Below the pieces are notes generated by a model that had not been told where the DNA came from, did no database searches, and saw only the letters and a list, made by a program, of their open reading frames with translations. Source: Noviherbaspirillum soli (GTDB taxonomy: Bacteria; Pseudomonadota; Gammaproteobacteria; Burkholderiales; Burkholderiaceae_D). Taken from it: a stretch of 64,000 bases of DNA. A program made the position numbers and the translations under genes. Positions 46,441-55,811 of the stretch are shown in pieces (within the stretch, counting starts at the first letter, position 1; each line of letters begins with the position of its first letter). The stretch covers positions 62,001 through 126,000 of the forward strand of contig NZ_JACYOX010000005.1 in assembly GCF_015352955.1 (NCBI RefSeq), read 5' to 3'.

Positions 46441-47256
46441 ATGGACGGAACACCTGGTAGTACTAGCACTGGGCGGAACTCGAATGGCCCCGGCGGCTTG
46501 CCGCCTACGCCCAGGGTCCCGACCATCAAAGACCCTTTCGTGCTTTACCAAAAGGGCTTTATCAGTGAAGCGCAATTGAAGGCTGAAACCAGCAAGTCCA
46601 GGGAAAATGCCAAAACGGCATGGCAGGAAGTACGTGCACTAGTTGGCTGGATCGATTCCAAGGCTGCTGCAACCCAGACTGGGAAAAAAAATTCGCCCGT
46701 TGCGAAGTTGTCAGAAAAAAAAGCGGAAGAAGCATTAATTCAAAAATATCAAAAAGATGGCTACCAATTCATCCAAAGCAAAACTCCGACTGATTCGTTA
46801 ATCAGTTCCCTTCTCACACTTTTTTCTAATGACGTTCAGGCAAATCACCAAGCCAAAATAAAGACATACCGCGACAAGTTGAATACTTTTTTGACAACTC
46901 AAAATCGAGCCACGTTAAAAGAAAAAGATTCGGCAAGAGACGAGCACATTCACGATATTGTGAAAAAAATGAGAAACGACAAGGGTCTCAAGTTCCGCGA
47001 CCGCGCAGTTGAAATATGGCGCGCGAATGATAGGGGCGAAGTTGTCAAATTGTGTCTAGGTGATGGCGCTGAGAAAGTCATTCTTTTTCAACAAAGAAAT
47101 AAATTCAGCGCGGTTATACCTCCGCAAAAACAAACTCCAGCCGTTACGCCAACGGATTCGGACGACGACATTGACAACCAGCGGGTTTCTCCCAAGACTC
47201 ACCCTACCCATCCATTGGATATTTCCGACAATGAGAATGATGCCGACGATTCTTAG
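46441..47256 (+). CDS. A+T-rich orphan protein, candidate type III effector
   Basis: The 271-residue protein is not recognised. The N-terminal 30 residues are rich in Gly, Ser, Thr, Asn and Pro (MDGTPGSTSTGRNSNGPGG) and carry only one acidic residue, the composition of type III secretion signals. The middle is Lys-rich and helical (about 45-180), and the tail is acidic (DSDDDIDN, DISDNENDADDS). No signal peptide or membrane segment is seen. ATG 46441 is chosen because AGGAG stands 6 bases upstream; the ATG at 46435 abuts that site. G+C is 35% in 46741-46800 and 37% in 46861-46920, against 75% in 48301-48360 of xdhA, a sign of transfer. A candidate hrp box lies upstream. Confidence 0.75.
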   Translation: MDGTPGSTSTGRNSNGPGGLPPTPRVPTIKDPFVLYQKGFISEAQLKAETSKSRENAKTAWQEVRALVGWIDSKAAATQTGKKNSPVAKLSEKKAEEALIQKYQKDGYQFIQSKTPTDSLISSLLTLFSNDVQANHQAKIKTYRDKLNTFLTTQNRATLKEKDSARDEHIHDIVKKMRNDKGLKFRDRAVEIWRANDRGEVVKLCLGDGAEKVILFQQRNKFSAVIPPQKQTPAVTPTDSDDDIDNQRVSPKTHPTHPLDISDNENDADDS

Positions 47257-47662
47257 AAATTCTGAAGGCACCTGCGTATCCAGATTCATCTGAATAGGAT
47301 TCTTCAATCGCTCGGGCCGGGCTGCACGGTCCGAACTGCATTCCTCCTCTTTCTTTTTGCCTTGCCTGCTGCATCGGGCAACCTGCCCAGACACCTCGAC
47401 CGGATTCCAGACAAAATGAATAGGTCAAGGCGATCAGCGTCCACCATCTCCCCCCAAACGGCATTGCCTGCCTTACTCTCACTAGATCCATAGTCGCCAT
47501 GGCACGCATCATGCGTGTGCCCATAGGCAAGTTCAAAACGGTGCGCCGTTTTTCGTTAAGCGTTCCGAATAACGACGTGCGTATATCGCACATCCATGAA
47601 TGCATATAATCCTCCGCCCCCGCAGTGCTACGCTGCGCCCATAACAATCAAACTCCACGGCC
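47257..47662. other. Intergenic region before xdhA
   Basis: This 406-base stretch has no credible gene. A weak hairpin with a T tail (7-bp stem, 47535-47541 with 47546-47552) may terminate the orphan gene. A perfect TATAAT at 47605-47610, 53 bases before the xdhA ATG, is the best -10 candidate for the xdh operon, without a clear -35, which would fit an activator-dependent promoter. Confidence 0.45.
47605..47610 (+). promoter_or_regulatory. Perfect -10 hexamer upstream of xdhA
   Basis: TATAAT ends 52 bases before the xdhA start codon. The -35 position (47582-47587) has no consensus. Confidence 0.4.
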
Positions 47663-49162
47663 ATGTCACAACCCATCCGTTTCCATTACCGCGGCGCAAC
47701 CCATACCGTCACCGATGCCCCGCCCACCCAGACCGTGCTGCAGCACCTGCGGGAAGACCTGCACTGCACCGGCACCAAGGAGGGCTGCGCCGAGGGAGAC
47801 TGCGGCGCCTGCACCGTGGTGATCGCCGAACTGCAGGGCGATACCCTGGCGATGAAGGCGGTCAATGCCTGCATCCAGTTCACGCCCAGCCTCGACGGCC
47901 GTGCGCTGTTCACGGTGGAAGACCTGAAGCAGGCCGACGACGCGCTGCACCCGGTGCAGCAGGCCATGGTCGAATGCCACGGCTCCCAGTGCGGCTTCTG
48001 CACGCCGGGCTTCGTGATGTCGCTATGGGGCCTGTACCTGAAGCGCGAGGACAGCGGCCAGCAGGGCGCGCCGTGCCGCAAGGAGATCGACGACACCCTG
48101 TCCGGCAACCTTTGCCGCTGCACCGGCTACCGCCCAATCATCGATGCGGCGCGCCGCATGACGGAACTGCCGCCGGCCAGCTTCGACCGCACTGCCCTGT
48201 CCGACACGCTGCGCGCTCTCCGCCGCGACGCGCCGCTGCGCTATGAATTCGACGGCCGCCGCTTCGACGCGCCGCGCACGCTGGACGAACTGGCGCAACT
48301 GCGCGCCGCCCATCCACACGCCACGCTGCTGGCCGGCTCCACCGATGTCGGCCTCTGGGTCACCAAGCAGATGCGGGAACTGCCGCACATCATCTATCTC
48401 GGCCAGGTGGAGGAGTTCAGGCGCCTGCGGGAAGACGCAGGCTTCCTGGAGATCGGCGCCGGCGTCACGCTGGACGATGCCTATGCCGCGGCTTGCGCGC
48501 ATTACCCGCAACTGGCCGAGATGCGCCAGCGCTTCGCCTCGCTGCCCATCCGCAATGCCGGCACCCTGGGCGGCAATGTCGCCAACGGCTCGCCGATCGG
48601 CGACTCCATGCCGTGGCTGATCGCGCTGGGCGCGCAGGTTGTGCTGCATTCGGTCGCCGGAGAACGCACCCTGGCGCTGGAAGACTTCTATCTCGGCTAC
48701 CAGAAAAAGGACATGCGGCCGGACGAGTTCGTCGCCGCGGTACGGCTGCCGCTGCCGCAGGCACAGCCGGCCCCCGCCCTGCACTTCCGCACCTACAAGC
48801 TGTCCAAGCGATTTGACCAGGATATTTCCGCCGTCTGCGCCGCCTTCGCGCTGACGCTGGACGGCGAGCGCGTGGCACAGATCCGCATCGCCTATGGCGG
48901 CATGGCGGCCACCCCGAAACGCGCCGCGGCGGCGGAGTCCGCCATGCGCGGCCAGCCGTGGAATGAAGCCACGCTCGCCGCCGCGATGGCCGCGATGGAC
49001 CAGGACTATGCGCCGCTGACCGACATGCGCGCCTCGGCCAGCTACCGCATCCGCACCGCGAAGAACCTGCTGCGCCGCTTCTGGCTCGAAACCCGGCCCG
49101 ATGCGCCGCTGGCCAATGCCGACGTCAATGCCTACGCCGTGCAACCGGAGACACAAGCATGA
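47663..49162 (+). CDS. xdhA: Xanthine dehydrogenase small subunit (Fe-S/FAD)
   Basis: The 499-residue subunit has an N-terminal plant-type [2Fe-2S] domain (Cys residues in CTGTKEGCAEGDCGACTV, about 35-52), a second [2Fe-2S] domain (CHGSQCGFCTPGF about 105-117 and GNLCRCTGYRP about 150-160), and an FAD-binding domain (HATLLAGSTDVGLWVTKQM, LPIRNAGTLGGNVANGSPIG). It passes electrons from the Mo centre to NAD+. Its stop overlaps the ATG of xdhB (ATGA). First gene of xdhA-xdhB-xdhC-guaD. Confidence 0.95.
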   Translation: MSQPIRFHYRGATHTVTDAPPTQTVLQHLREDLHCTGTKEGCAEGDCGACTVVIAELQGDTLAMKAVNACIQFTPSLDGRALFTVEDLKQADDALHPVQQAMVECHGSQCGFCTPGFVMSLWGLYLKREDSGQQGAPCRKEIDDTLSGNLCRCTGYRPIIDAARRMTELPPASFDRTALSDTLRALRRDAPLRYEFDGRRFDAPRTLDELAQLRAAHPHATLLAGSTDVGLWVTKQMRELPHIIYLGQVEEFRRLREDAGFLEIGAGVTLDDAYAAACAHYPQLAEMRQRFASLPIRNAGTLGGNVANGSPIGDSMPWLIALGAQVVLHSVAGERTLALEDFYLGYQKKDMRPDEFVAAVRLPLPQAQPAPALHFRTYKLSKRFDQDISAVCAAFALTLDGERVAQIRIAYGGMAATPKRAAAAESAMRGQPWNEATLAAAMAAMDQDYAPLTDMRASASYRIRTAKNLLRRFWLETRPDAPLANADVNAYAVQPETQA

Positions 49163-51498
49163 ATATCCAGACCGAATCCTTCATCAAGCAGGGCGCAGGC
49201 TGGGCCGAAGTCGGCCGCGCCCATCCGCATGAATCCGCGCTGCTGCATGTGTCCGGCGAGGCGAACTACACCGACGACCTGCCCGAGCTGCAGGGCACGC
49301 TGCATGCCGCGCTGGGCCTGTCGCAGAAAGCCCATGCGAAAGTGCGCGGCATGGACCTGGACCGGGTGCGCAACGCGCCGGGCGTGGTGGCGGTACTGAC
49401 CGCGCAGGACATACCCGGCGTCAACGACTGCGGCCCCATCATCCATGACGACCCCATCCTGGCCGACGGCCTGGTGCAGTATGTCGGCCAGCCGCTGTTC
49501 CTGGTGGTGGCCGACAGCCACGACAACGCCCGCCGCGCCGCCCGGCTGGGCATGGTCGACTACGAGGAACTGCCGGCGATCCTGACGCCCAGGGCGGCGC
49601 GCGATGCGCAGTCCTTCGTGCTGCCGCCGATGCAATTGCGGCGCGGCGATGCGCAGGCCGCGCTGCAGGCCGCGCCGCGCCGTCTGCGCGGCGAACTGCA
49701 CGTCGGCGGCCAGGAACAGTTCTACCTCGAAGGCCAGATCGCCTATGCGATTCCGCAGGAAGACCGCGGCATGCTGGTGCAATGCTCGACCCAGCATCCG
49801 TCCGAGATGCTGCATGTGGTGGCCCATGCGCTGGGCCTGTCGTCGCACCAGGTAAGGGTGGAATGCCGGCGCATGGGCGGCGGCTTCGGCGGCAAGGAAT
49901 CGCAGTCGGCGCTGTGGGCCACCGCGGCCGCGATTGCCGCGGCCCGCCTGAAGCGCCCGGTCAAGCTGCGCGCCGACCGCGACGACGACATGATGGTCAC
50001 CGGCAAGCGCCACTGCTTCTACTACGAATACGACCTGGGTTACGACGACGACGGCCGCATCCTCGGCGCGAAGATCGAGATGGTCAGCCGCGCCGGCTTC
50101 TCGGCCGACCTGTCCGGCCCGGTCGCCACCCGCGCCGTCTGCCATTTCGACAATGCCTACTACCTGTCGGACGTGGATATCCGCGCAATGTGCGGCAAGA
50201 CCAACACCCAGTCCAACACCGCCTTCCGCGGCTTCGGCGGACCGCAGGGCGCGATCGCCATCGAATACCTGATCGACGACATCGCCCGCGCATTGGGCCG
50301 CGACCCGCTCGACATCCGCAAAGCCAACTTCTACGGTCGCAACGATGCCGAGGGCCGCAACGTCACGCCCTATGGCCAGAAGGTCGAGGACAACGTGATC
50401 CATGAACTGGTGGCCGAACTGGAAGCCAGCAGCCAGTACCGCGCCCGGCGCGAGGCGGTGCGCGCCTATAACGCCGCCAGCCCGGTGCTGAAGAAAGGCA
50501 TCGCGATCACGCCGGTGAAGTTCGGCATTGCCTTCAACGTCAGCCACCTGAACCAGGCCGGCGCACTGGTGCATGTCTATGTCGACGGCTCGGTGCTGGT
50601 CAACCACGGCGGCACCGAGATGGGCCAGGGTTTGAACACCAAGGTGATGCAGGTGGTGGCGCATGAACTGGGCATCACGCTCAACCGGGTGCGGGCCACC
50701 GCCACCGACACCAGCAAGATCGCCAACACATCTGCCACCGCCGCCTCCACCGGCGCAGACCTGAACGGCAAGGCGGCGCAGGCGGCGGCGCGCCAGGTGC
50801 GCGAGCGGCTGGCCGAATTCGCCAGCGGCCGCTACGGCGGCGCCGCCAGCGAGGTGCGCTTTGCCGCCGACCAGGTGCATGTGAACGGCGAGGTCTATCC
50901 CTTCGTCGAGATCGTGGCGCAGGCTTACCTGGCGCGGGTGCAGCTGTGGTCGGACGGCTTCTATGCCACGCCCGGCCTGCACTGGGACAGCAAGACCATG
51001 ACCGGCCATCCGTTTTCCTATTACGCCTATGCGGCGGCGGTGTCGGAAGTGGTGGTCGACACCCTGACCGGCGAATGGAAACTGCTGCGCGCGGACGGCC
51101 TGTACGACGCCGGCAACTCGCTGAACCCGGCCATCGACGTCGGCCAGGTGGAAGGCGCATTCATCCAGGGCATGGGCTGGCTGACCACCGAGGAACTGTG
51201 GTGGAACGAGGCCGGCAAGCTGATGACGCATGCGCCCTCGACCTACAAGATCCCGGCGGTGTCCGACTGCCCGGAAGCGTTCTCGATGCGCCTGTTCAAC
51301 AACAGCAACGTGACCGACAGCATCCACCGCTCCAAGGCCACCGGCGAGCCGCCGCTCCTGATGCCGTTCTCGGTGTTCTTCGCCATCCGCGACGCGATCG
51401 CCAGCGTCGGCGACAACAAGGTCAGCCCGCCGCTGCGCGCGCCGGCCACCAGCGAAGCGATACTCGATGCGGTGGACGCGGTCCGCGCCGCCGCCTGA
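49159..51498 (+). CDS. xdhB: Xanthine dehydrogenase large (molybdopterin) subunit
   Basis: The 779-residue subunit holds the molybdenum cofactor and oxidises hypoxanthine and xanthine to urate. Typical blocks are LHVSGEANYTDDLPELQGTL at the start, MGGGFGGKESQ, NTAFRGFGGPQGAIA, GTEMGQGLNTKVMQV, and the catalytic Glu in KATGEPPLLMPFSV near the end. Length equals that of the Rhodobacter-type enzyme. Coupled to xdhA by a 4-base overlap. Confidence 0.96.
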   Translation: MNIQTESFIKQGAGWAEVGRAHPHESALLHVSGEANYTDDLPELQGTLHAALGLSQKAHAKVRGMDLDRVRNAPGVVAVLTAQDIPGVNDCGPIIHDDPILADGLVQYVGQPLFLVVADSHDNARRAARLGMVDYEELPAILTPRAARDAQSFVLPPMQLRRGDAQAALQAAPRRLRGELHVGGQEQFYLEGQIAYAIPQEDRGMLVQCSTQHPSEMLHVVAHALGLSSHQVRVECRRMGGGFGGKESQSALWATAAAIAAARLKRPVKLRADRDDDMMVTGKRHCFYYEYDLGYDDDGRILGAKIEMVSRAGFSADLSGPVATRAVCHFDNAYYLSDVDIRAMCGKTNTQSNTAFRGFGGPQGAIAIEYLIDDIARALGRDPLDIRKANFYGRNDAEGRNVTPYGQKVEDNVIHELVAELEASSQYRARREAVRAYNAASPVLKKGIAITPVKFGIAFNVSHLNQAGALVHVYVDGSVLVNHGGTEMGQGLNTKVMQVVAHELGITLNRVRATATDTSKIANTSATAASTGADLNGKAAQAAARQVRERLAEFASGRYGGAASEVRFAADQVHVNGEVYPFVEIVAQAYLARVQLWSDGFYATPGLHWDSKTMTGHPFSYYAYAAAVSEVVVDTLTGEWKLLRADGLYDAGNSLNPAIDVGQVEGAFIQGMGWLTTEELWWNEAGKLMTHAPSTYKIPAVSDCPEAFSMRLFNNSNVTDSIHRSKATGEPPLLMPFSVFFAIRDAIASVGDNKVSPPLRAPATSEAILDAVDAVRAAA

Positions 51499-51508
51499 GG
51501 AAGCCGCC

Positions 51509-52504
51509 ATGTTCATCTGGCTCTCCGAATTGCTGAAGCAGCAGGCGCCGGCCGTCCTGGTGACGGTGGCGCATGCCGAAGGCTCGGTACCGCGCGAAGC
51601 CGGCGCCAGGATGCTGGTAACGGCTGACCGGCTGCACGACACCATCGGCGGCGGCCATCTGGAATACGTGGCCGAGCGGATGGCGCGCGCGATGCTGGCG
51701 CAGGCGCCGGACGAAGCCGGCGCGCAACGCCGGCTGGAACGGCTGCCGCTCGGTCCGACGCTGGGGCAATGCTGCGGCGGCGTCGCCTTTCTCGCCTTTG
51801 AGCGGGTCGAGCCGGCCGGCCATGCGCATTTCCAGCAGATCGCCGACGCGCTGGCGCGCAATGCGGCCTGCCTGCGGCGGGTGCCGCTGGACAGCGCCGC
51901 GCCGCCGCTGCTGGAACCAGCCCTGGCCAACCCGGAGCCGACCCGCTTCCTTAGCGATGCACAGGGCGCGCGCTGGCTGCTGGACCGGTGCGCGCCGCCG
52001 GCGGCCCAGCTCTACCTGTTCGGCGCCGGCCATGTCGGCGCGGCCATCGTGCGCGCCATGGCGGACCTGCCCTGCCAGATCATCTGGATCGACGAACGCG
52101 AGGACATGTTTCCGGCGCAGTTGCCGGCCAACGTCCGCATGGAAGCCACCGATACGCCGGAGGCGCTGGTCGCTACCGCACCCGGCCATGCCAGCTTTCT
52201 GGTGATGACCCACAGCCATGCGCTGGACCAGGCACTGGCCGAAGCGATACTGCGGCGAGAACGCACAGGCTGGTTCGGCCTGATCGGCTCCAAAACCAAG
52301 CGCGTGTCCTTCGAACGCCGGCTGCGCCAGCGCGGCATCACGGACGAGCGGCTGGCCGGCATGGTCTGCCCGATAGGAATACCAGGCATCGCCGGCAAGG
52401 AGCCGGCGGTCATTGCAATCGCGGTCGCGGCGCAGCTGCTGCAGCTCTGGCAGGCCCAGGCCGCAGCCGGCGCGGCCGAACACGGAAAGAAGCAACAGGC
52501 ATGA
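51509..52504 (+). CDS. xdhC: Xanthine dehydrogenase accessory protein XdhC
   Basis: The 331-residue protein binds Mo cofactor, promotes its sulfuration and inserts it into XdhB. The N-terminal domain has VTVAHAEGSVPREAGARMLV and TIGGGHLEYVA; LGQCCGGVAFLAFE contains the conserved cysteine pair. The C-terminal Rossmann domain has LYLFGAGHVGAAIVRAMADL and GLIGSKTKR. ATG 51509 follows a TGAGGAAG site. Its stop overlaps the guaD start. Confidence 0.94.
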   Translation: MFIWLSELLKQQAPAVLVTVAHAEGSVPREAGARMLVTADRLHDTIGGGHLEYVAERMARAMLAQAPDEAGAQRRLERLPLGPTLGQCCGGVAFLAFERVEPAGHAHFQQIADALARNAACLRRVPLDSAAPPLLEPALANPEPTRFLSDAQGARWLLDRCAPPAAQLYLFGAGHVGAAIVRAMADLPCQIIWIDEREDMFPAQLPANVRMEATDTPEALVATAPGHASFLVMTHSHALDQALAEAILRRERTGWFGLIGSKTKRVSFERRLRQRGITDERLAGMVCPIGIPGIAGKEPAVIAIAVAAQLLQLWQAQAAAGAAEHGKKQQA

Positions 52505-53817
52505 GCAACACCATCCAGGCATACCGCGGCAGCGTGCTGCATTTCAACGACGACCCGGCCTTCGCCGGCGACAGCTATCACTGGCATGAAGACGGGCTGC
52601 TGGTCGTCGATGGCGAGCGCGTGCTCGCCGCCGGCGACTACGACGCGCTGGCCGCCACCCTGCCGGCCGGCGCGCAGCTGCACGACCTGCGCGGCAAGCT
52701 GATCCTGCCAGGCTTCATCGACACCCATATCCATTACCCGCAGAGCGACATGATCGCCTCGCCCGCGCCCGGCCTGCTGCCCTGGCTGGAAACCTATACC
52801 TTCCCCACCGAGCGCAAGTTCCAGGACCCGGAACACGCCGGCGACGTCGCCCGCTTCTTCCTCGACGAACTGGCGCGCAGCGGCACCACCACCGCCATGG
52901 TCTACTGCACCGTGCATCCGGAATCGGTGGATGCCTTCTTCACCGAAAGCAGCGCGCGCAACCTGCGCATGATCGCCGGCAAGGTGATGATGGACCGCAA
53001 CGCGCCCGCCTTCCTGTGCGACACCGCCGAGAGCGGCGCCCGCGACAGCGAGGCGCTGATCAGGCGCTGGCACAAGCAGGGCCGGCAGCTGTATGCGCTC
53101 ACGCCGCGCTTTGCGCCGACCTCCACCGAAGCCCAGCTCGAACTGACCGGCGACCTGGCGCGCGCCTATCCCGATACCTACATCCAGAGCCACGTCGCCG
53201 AGAACACCGACGAGATCGCCTGGGTCAAGACGCTGTATCCGCAGGCGCGCAGCTATCTGGATGTCTATGACCGCTACGGCCTGCTGCGCGACCGCGCCAT
53301 GTACGGCCACTGCATCTACCTCGACGATGCCGACCGCGCCCGCATGGCCGAGACCGGGGCCGCGGCGGCGCTCTGCCCGACCTCCAACCTGTTCCTGGGC
53401 AGCGGCCTGTTCGACTTCCCCGCCGCCGACGCCGCGCGCATGCGGCTGTCGCTGGCCACCGATGTCGGCGGCGGCACCTCGTTCTCGATGCTGCGCACCA
53501 TGAACGAGATCTACAAGGTGGCCCGCATGGGCGGCACCTACCTGCCGGCGCTGCGCATGTTCTATCTCGCCACCCTGGGCGGCGCGCGCAGCCTGTGCCT
53601 GGAAGACACGATAGGCAGCTTCAGGCCCGGCAATGAAGCCGATTTTGTTGTATTGGACCCACAGTGCACGCCGCTGCTGGCGCGCCGCACCGGCCGCTGC
53701 GAATCGCTGGAAGAACTGCTTTTCGCCCTCGCGCTGCTGGGCGACGACCGCGCTGTCGCAGCGACCTATTCCGCCGGCCGGCTGCTCGCATCCTCCTCTG
53801 GCGCAGAGGCTGATTGA
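52501..53817 (+). CDS. guaD: Guanine deaminase
   Basis: The 438-residue amidohydrolase converts guanine to xanthine, the substrate of the XDH encoded upstream. Zinc and active-site motifs: PGFIDTHIHYPQ (His-x-His), LTPRFAPTSTE, IQSHVAENTDEI (His), MYGHCIYLDD (His), CPTSNLFLGSGLFD (SNxxxGSG) and LATDVGGGTSFSML (Asp). Length is normal. The ATG overlaps the TGA of xdhC (ATGA), so it is part of the xdh operon. A short inverted repeat lies 15 bases after the stop. Confidence 0.96.
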   Translation: MSNTIQAYRGSVLHFNDDPAFAGDSYHWHEDGLLVVDGERVLAAGDYDALAATLPAGAQLHDLRGKLILPGFIDTHIHYPQSDMIASPAPGLLPWLETYTFPTERKFQDPEHAGDVARFFLDELARSGTTTAMVYCTVHPESVDAFFTESSARNLRMIAGKVMMDRNAPAFLCDTAESGARDSEALIRRWHKQGRQLYALTPRFAPTSTEAQLELTGDLARAYPDTYIQSHVAENTDEIAWVKTLYPQARSYLDVYDRYGLLRDRAMYGHCIYLDDADRARMAETGAAAALCPTSNLFLGSGLFDFPAADAARMRLSLATDVGGGTSFSMLRTMNEIYKVARMGGTYLPALRMFYLATLGGARSLCLEDTIGSFRPGNEADFVVLDPQCTPLLARRTGRCESLEELLFALALLGDDRAVAATYSAGRLLASSSGAEAD

Positions 53818-53831
53818 CGACACTGCCAGGC

Positions 53832-53846
53832 TGTTGTTCAACAACA
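53832..53846. repeat. Short perfect inverted repeat between guaD and the porin gene
   Basis: TGTTGTT and AACAACA flank a single central C. It starts 15 bases after the guaD stop and has no T tail, so it is not a terminator. A regulator-binding site is possible; it lies 240 bases upstream of the porin start. Confidence 0.35.
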
Positions 53847-54085
53847 ACCCGGCCATCAAACTGACGAAGCATGGTTTCGTCTCGTTTGCACCACAAGACG
53901 GCATGTCGCGCCTGATCGCGGTGCAGACAGTGGCAAAAATCCATGACTGATATCCATGGCTATGAAAAAATAACCGTAATCAACATATGGCACCAGTTTT
54001 GCTTAGAGAGCAAATGTTCGATTTTTTTATCGTTTCGTGCCCCAAACGGAATTTTTTAACCACTTGTAAGAAACCCGGAGAAGTC

Positions 54086-55198
54086 ATGCAATCCAAATCC
54101 CCTCTCGTCAAGCTGATGCTGTCCACCGCCATTGCTGCGGCCTTTGCCAGCCCTGCCATGGCGCAGACCAGCGTCAGTGTCGAAGGCATCGCTGACGTGT
54201 ATGTCGGCTCGATGAAGAACAGCGGCGACGCCGGCCGCGTTACCTCGCTGGGCAGCGGCGGCATGTCGACTTCCTACCTGGGCTTCAAGGGCGTCGAAGA
54301 CCTGGGCGGCGGCCTGAAGGCGTCGTTTACACTGGGCGCCTTCTTCCAGATCGACAGCGGCATCCAGGGCCGTTTCCCCACTGACACCCTGTTTTCACGC
54401 GACGCCAACATCGCGCTGTCCGGCAACTTCGGCGCCCTGACCCTGGGCCGCATGATCTCCCCGGTGACCCTGCCGGCATTCCTGTTCAACCCGATCGGCG
54501 ACTCCTTCACCTTCTCGCCGCTGATCCTGCACAAGGCCGTCCCCACCAATGGCTGGGCGAGTTCCTTCGCCGGCGACACCGGCTGGAGCAATGCGATCCG
54601 CTACACCACCCCGTCCTTCGGCGGCCTGACCGCCAACCTGTACTACCAGCCGGGCGAGGCATCCGCTGCTGCCGGCAAGAAGAACGTTGGCGGCAACGTG
54701 CTGTACTTCAGCGGCCCGCTGTCCCTGACCGCTGCCTACCATGACGTGGAAGTCAACAACCCGACCGACCCCATCAATGGCGTAAGCACCGTCAAGCCGG
54801 TGAGCCTGACCGGCGGCAATGTACCGTTTGGCACCCCCGCGCCCATCGCCGCGACCGAGCAGAAGCTGTGGCTGGTTGGCGGCGCCTACGACTTCGGAAT
54901 GGCCAAGCTGTTCGCCACCTATGACCAGGCGAAGAACAACTTTGCCGACCTGCGCGACAAGACCGGCACCCTGGGCCTGTCGATCCCGGCTGGCGGCGCC
55001 GGCAAGATCCTCGCATCCGTCGCACAGACCCGCCGCACCAGCGACCTCTTCTCCGAACGTCGCCGTACCACCTATACCATTGGCTATGACTACAACCTGT
55101 CCAAGCGCACCGACCTGTACACCTACCTGATGAACGACAAGGTCACCAGCTACGACAACGCGCAGAGCTTCGCCGTCGGCGTGCGTCACCGCTTCTGA
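54086..55198 (+). CDS. Gram-negative outer-membrane porin
   Basis: The 370-residue precursor has a signal peptide (MQSKSPLVKLMLSTAIAAAF, cut after AMA, about residue 25) and a mature porin of the Burkholderiales general-porin family: VSVEGIADVYVGSMKN as first strand, GFKGVEDLGGGLKASFTLG as loop/strand block, and the C-terminal SFAVGVRHRF ending in Phe, the outer-membrane insertion signal. The ATG at 54086 has a CGGAGAAG ribosome site. Its place between guaD and the deaminase suggests purine uptake across the outer membrane, but this is context only. It is followed by a terminator at 55264. Confidence 0.9.
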   Translation: MQSKSPLVKLMLSTAIAAAFASPAMAQTSVSVEGIADVYVGSMKNSGDAGRVTSLGSGGMSTSYLGFKGVEDLGGGLKASFTLGAFFQIDSGIQGRFPTDTLFSRDANIALSGNFGALTLGRMISPVTLPAFLFNPIGDSFTFSPLILHKAVPTNGWASSFAGDTGWSNAIRYTTPSFGGLTANLYYQPGEASAAAGKKNVGGNVLYFSGPLSLTAAYHDVEVNNPTDPINGVSTVKPVSLTGGNVPFGTPAPIAATEQKLWLVGGAYDFGMAKLFATYDQAKNNFADLRDKTGTLGLSIPAGGAGKILASVAQTRRTSDLFSERRRTTYTIGYDYNLSKRTDLYTYLMNDKVTSYDNAQSFAVGVRHRF

Positions 55199-55263
55199 TC
55201 CATCCCTGTCGCCGGCATGGCGTCCATGGCGTCCGTGCCGTGCATGCTGTATTGGAAGACATC

Positions 55264-55290
55264 AGCCCCGCTTGCAGCGGGGCTTTTTTA
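55264..55290 (+). terminator. Terminator of the porin gene
   Basis: A perfect 9-bp G+C-rich stem (55264-55272 with 55276-55284) with a 3-base loop is followed by a T tract, 65 bases after the porin stop. Confidence 0.88.
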
Positions 55291-55382
55291 TTTTCACGCA
55301 AGGGCCGTGCACACGCTGGCGCGGCATGCACAGCCCTTGCAGCGATTCGATCGAGGCTGGCATGTTCCTGGAACGCGGGACC

Positions 55383-55781
55383 TCAGCTTATTGACACATC
55401 GATGCCGCATTTTCTCTTGAGAAGAAACGCTGCGGTACGAAGCAGCGGATCGCCGGCGCCAATCGCAGTGGACGGGTTGCCGATCGACTTCCAGTCCCTG
55501 AAGCCCTGCACGCCGGGTGGCATGCCCAATTCCTTCATGGCCAGCGCGTACCAGCCATAGCGGTCGACTTCCCCCTGGAATTCGGCAGCATGTCCGCGCT
55601 CGGCCATCAGGTCGCTGGCGCGCCGTGCTATCCGGCCCTGCTCATCGGGAGACGACCGGGAAAAGGCGTTTTTTGCCAGCAGCACATTGAGCGCAGCGTC
55701 CACGCGCCTGCCTGACGCGAGATTGCGCCGCAACAGAAAAACAAAAATGAGCAGAGTAGCGGCGAGCGCGAGGATTTCCAT
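55383..55781 (-). CDS. Small membrane-anchored protein of unknown function
   Basis: The 132-residue protein starts with one membrane helix (MEILALAATLLIFVFLLRRN) followed by a polar, mostly helical domain with EFQGEVDRYGWYALAMKELG and GVQGFRDWKSIGNPSTA near the end. No family is recognised. ATG 55781 has an AAGG ribosome element 7 bases upstream; ATG 55796 is an alternative start adding five residues. It is divergent from the ankyrin gene, and a run of ten G lies 31 bases upstream of its start. Confidence 0.65.
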   Translation of the reverse strand: MEILALAATLLIFVFLLRRNLASGRRVDAALNVLLAKNAFSRSSPDEQGRIARRASDLMAERGHAAEFQGEVDRYGWYALAMKELGMPPGVQGFRDWKSIGNPSTAIGAGDPLLRTAAFLLKRKCGIDVSIS

Positions 55782-55811
55782 GAGTAGCCTTGCCATTGAA
55801 CGGCGTTGATC

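Noticed and set aside
47204-47647. A 147-codon minus-strand frame in the gap before xdhA
   Set aside because: It overlaps the end of the orphan gene, has no ribosome site or domain, and its composition is not coding-like.
49132-51930. A 932-codon open frame on the minus strand opposite xdhB and part of xdhC
   Set aside because: It is antisense to two clear enzymes. G+C-rich codon use of the true genes removes stops on the other strand; the translation has no recognisable domain.
53818-53950. Open frame continuing past the guaD stop (in another frame) that could be a lost C-terminus
   Set aside because: Guanine deaminase already has its full length and closing strand before 53817; the extra translation resembles no family.
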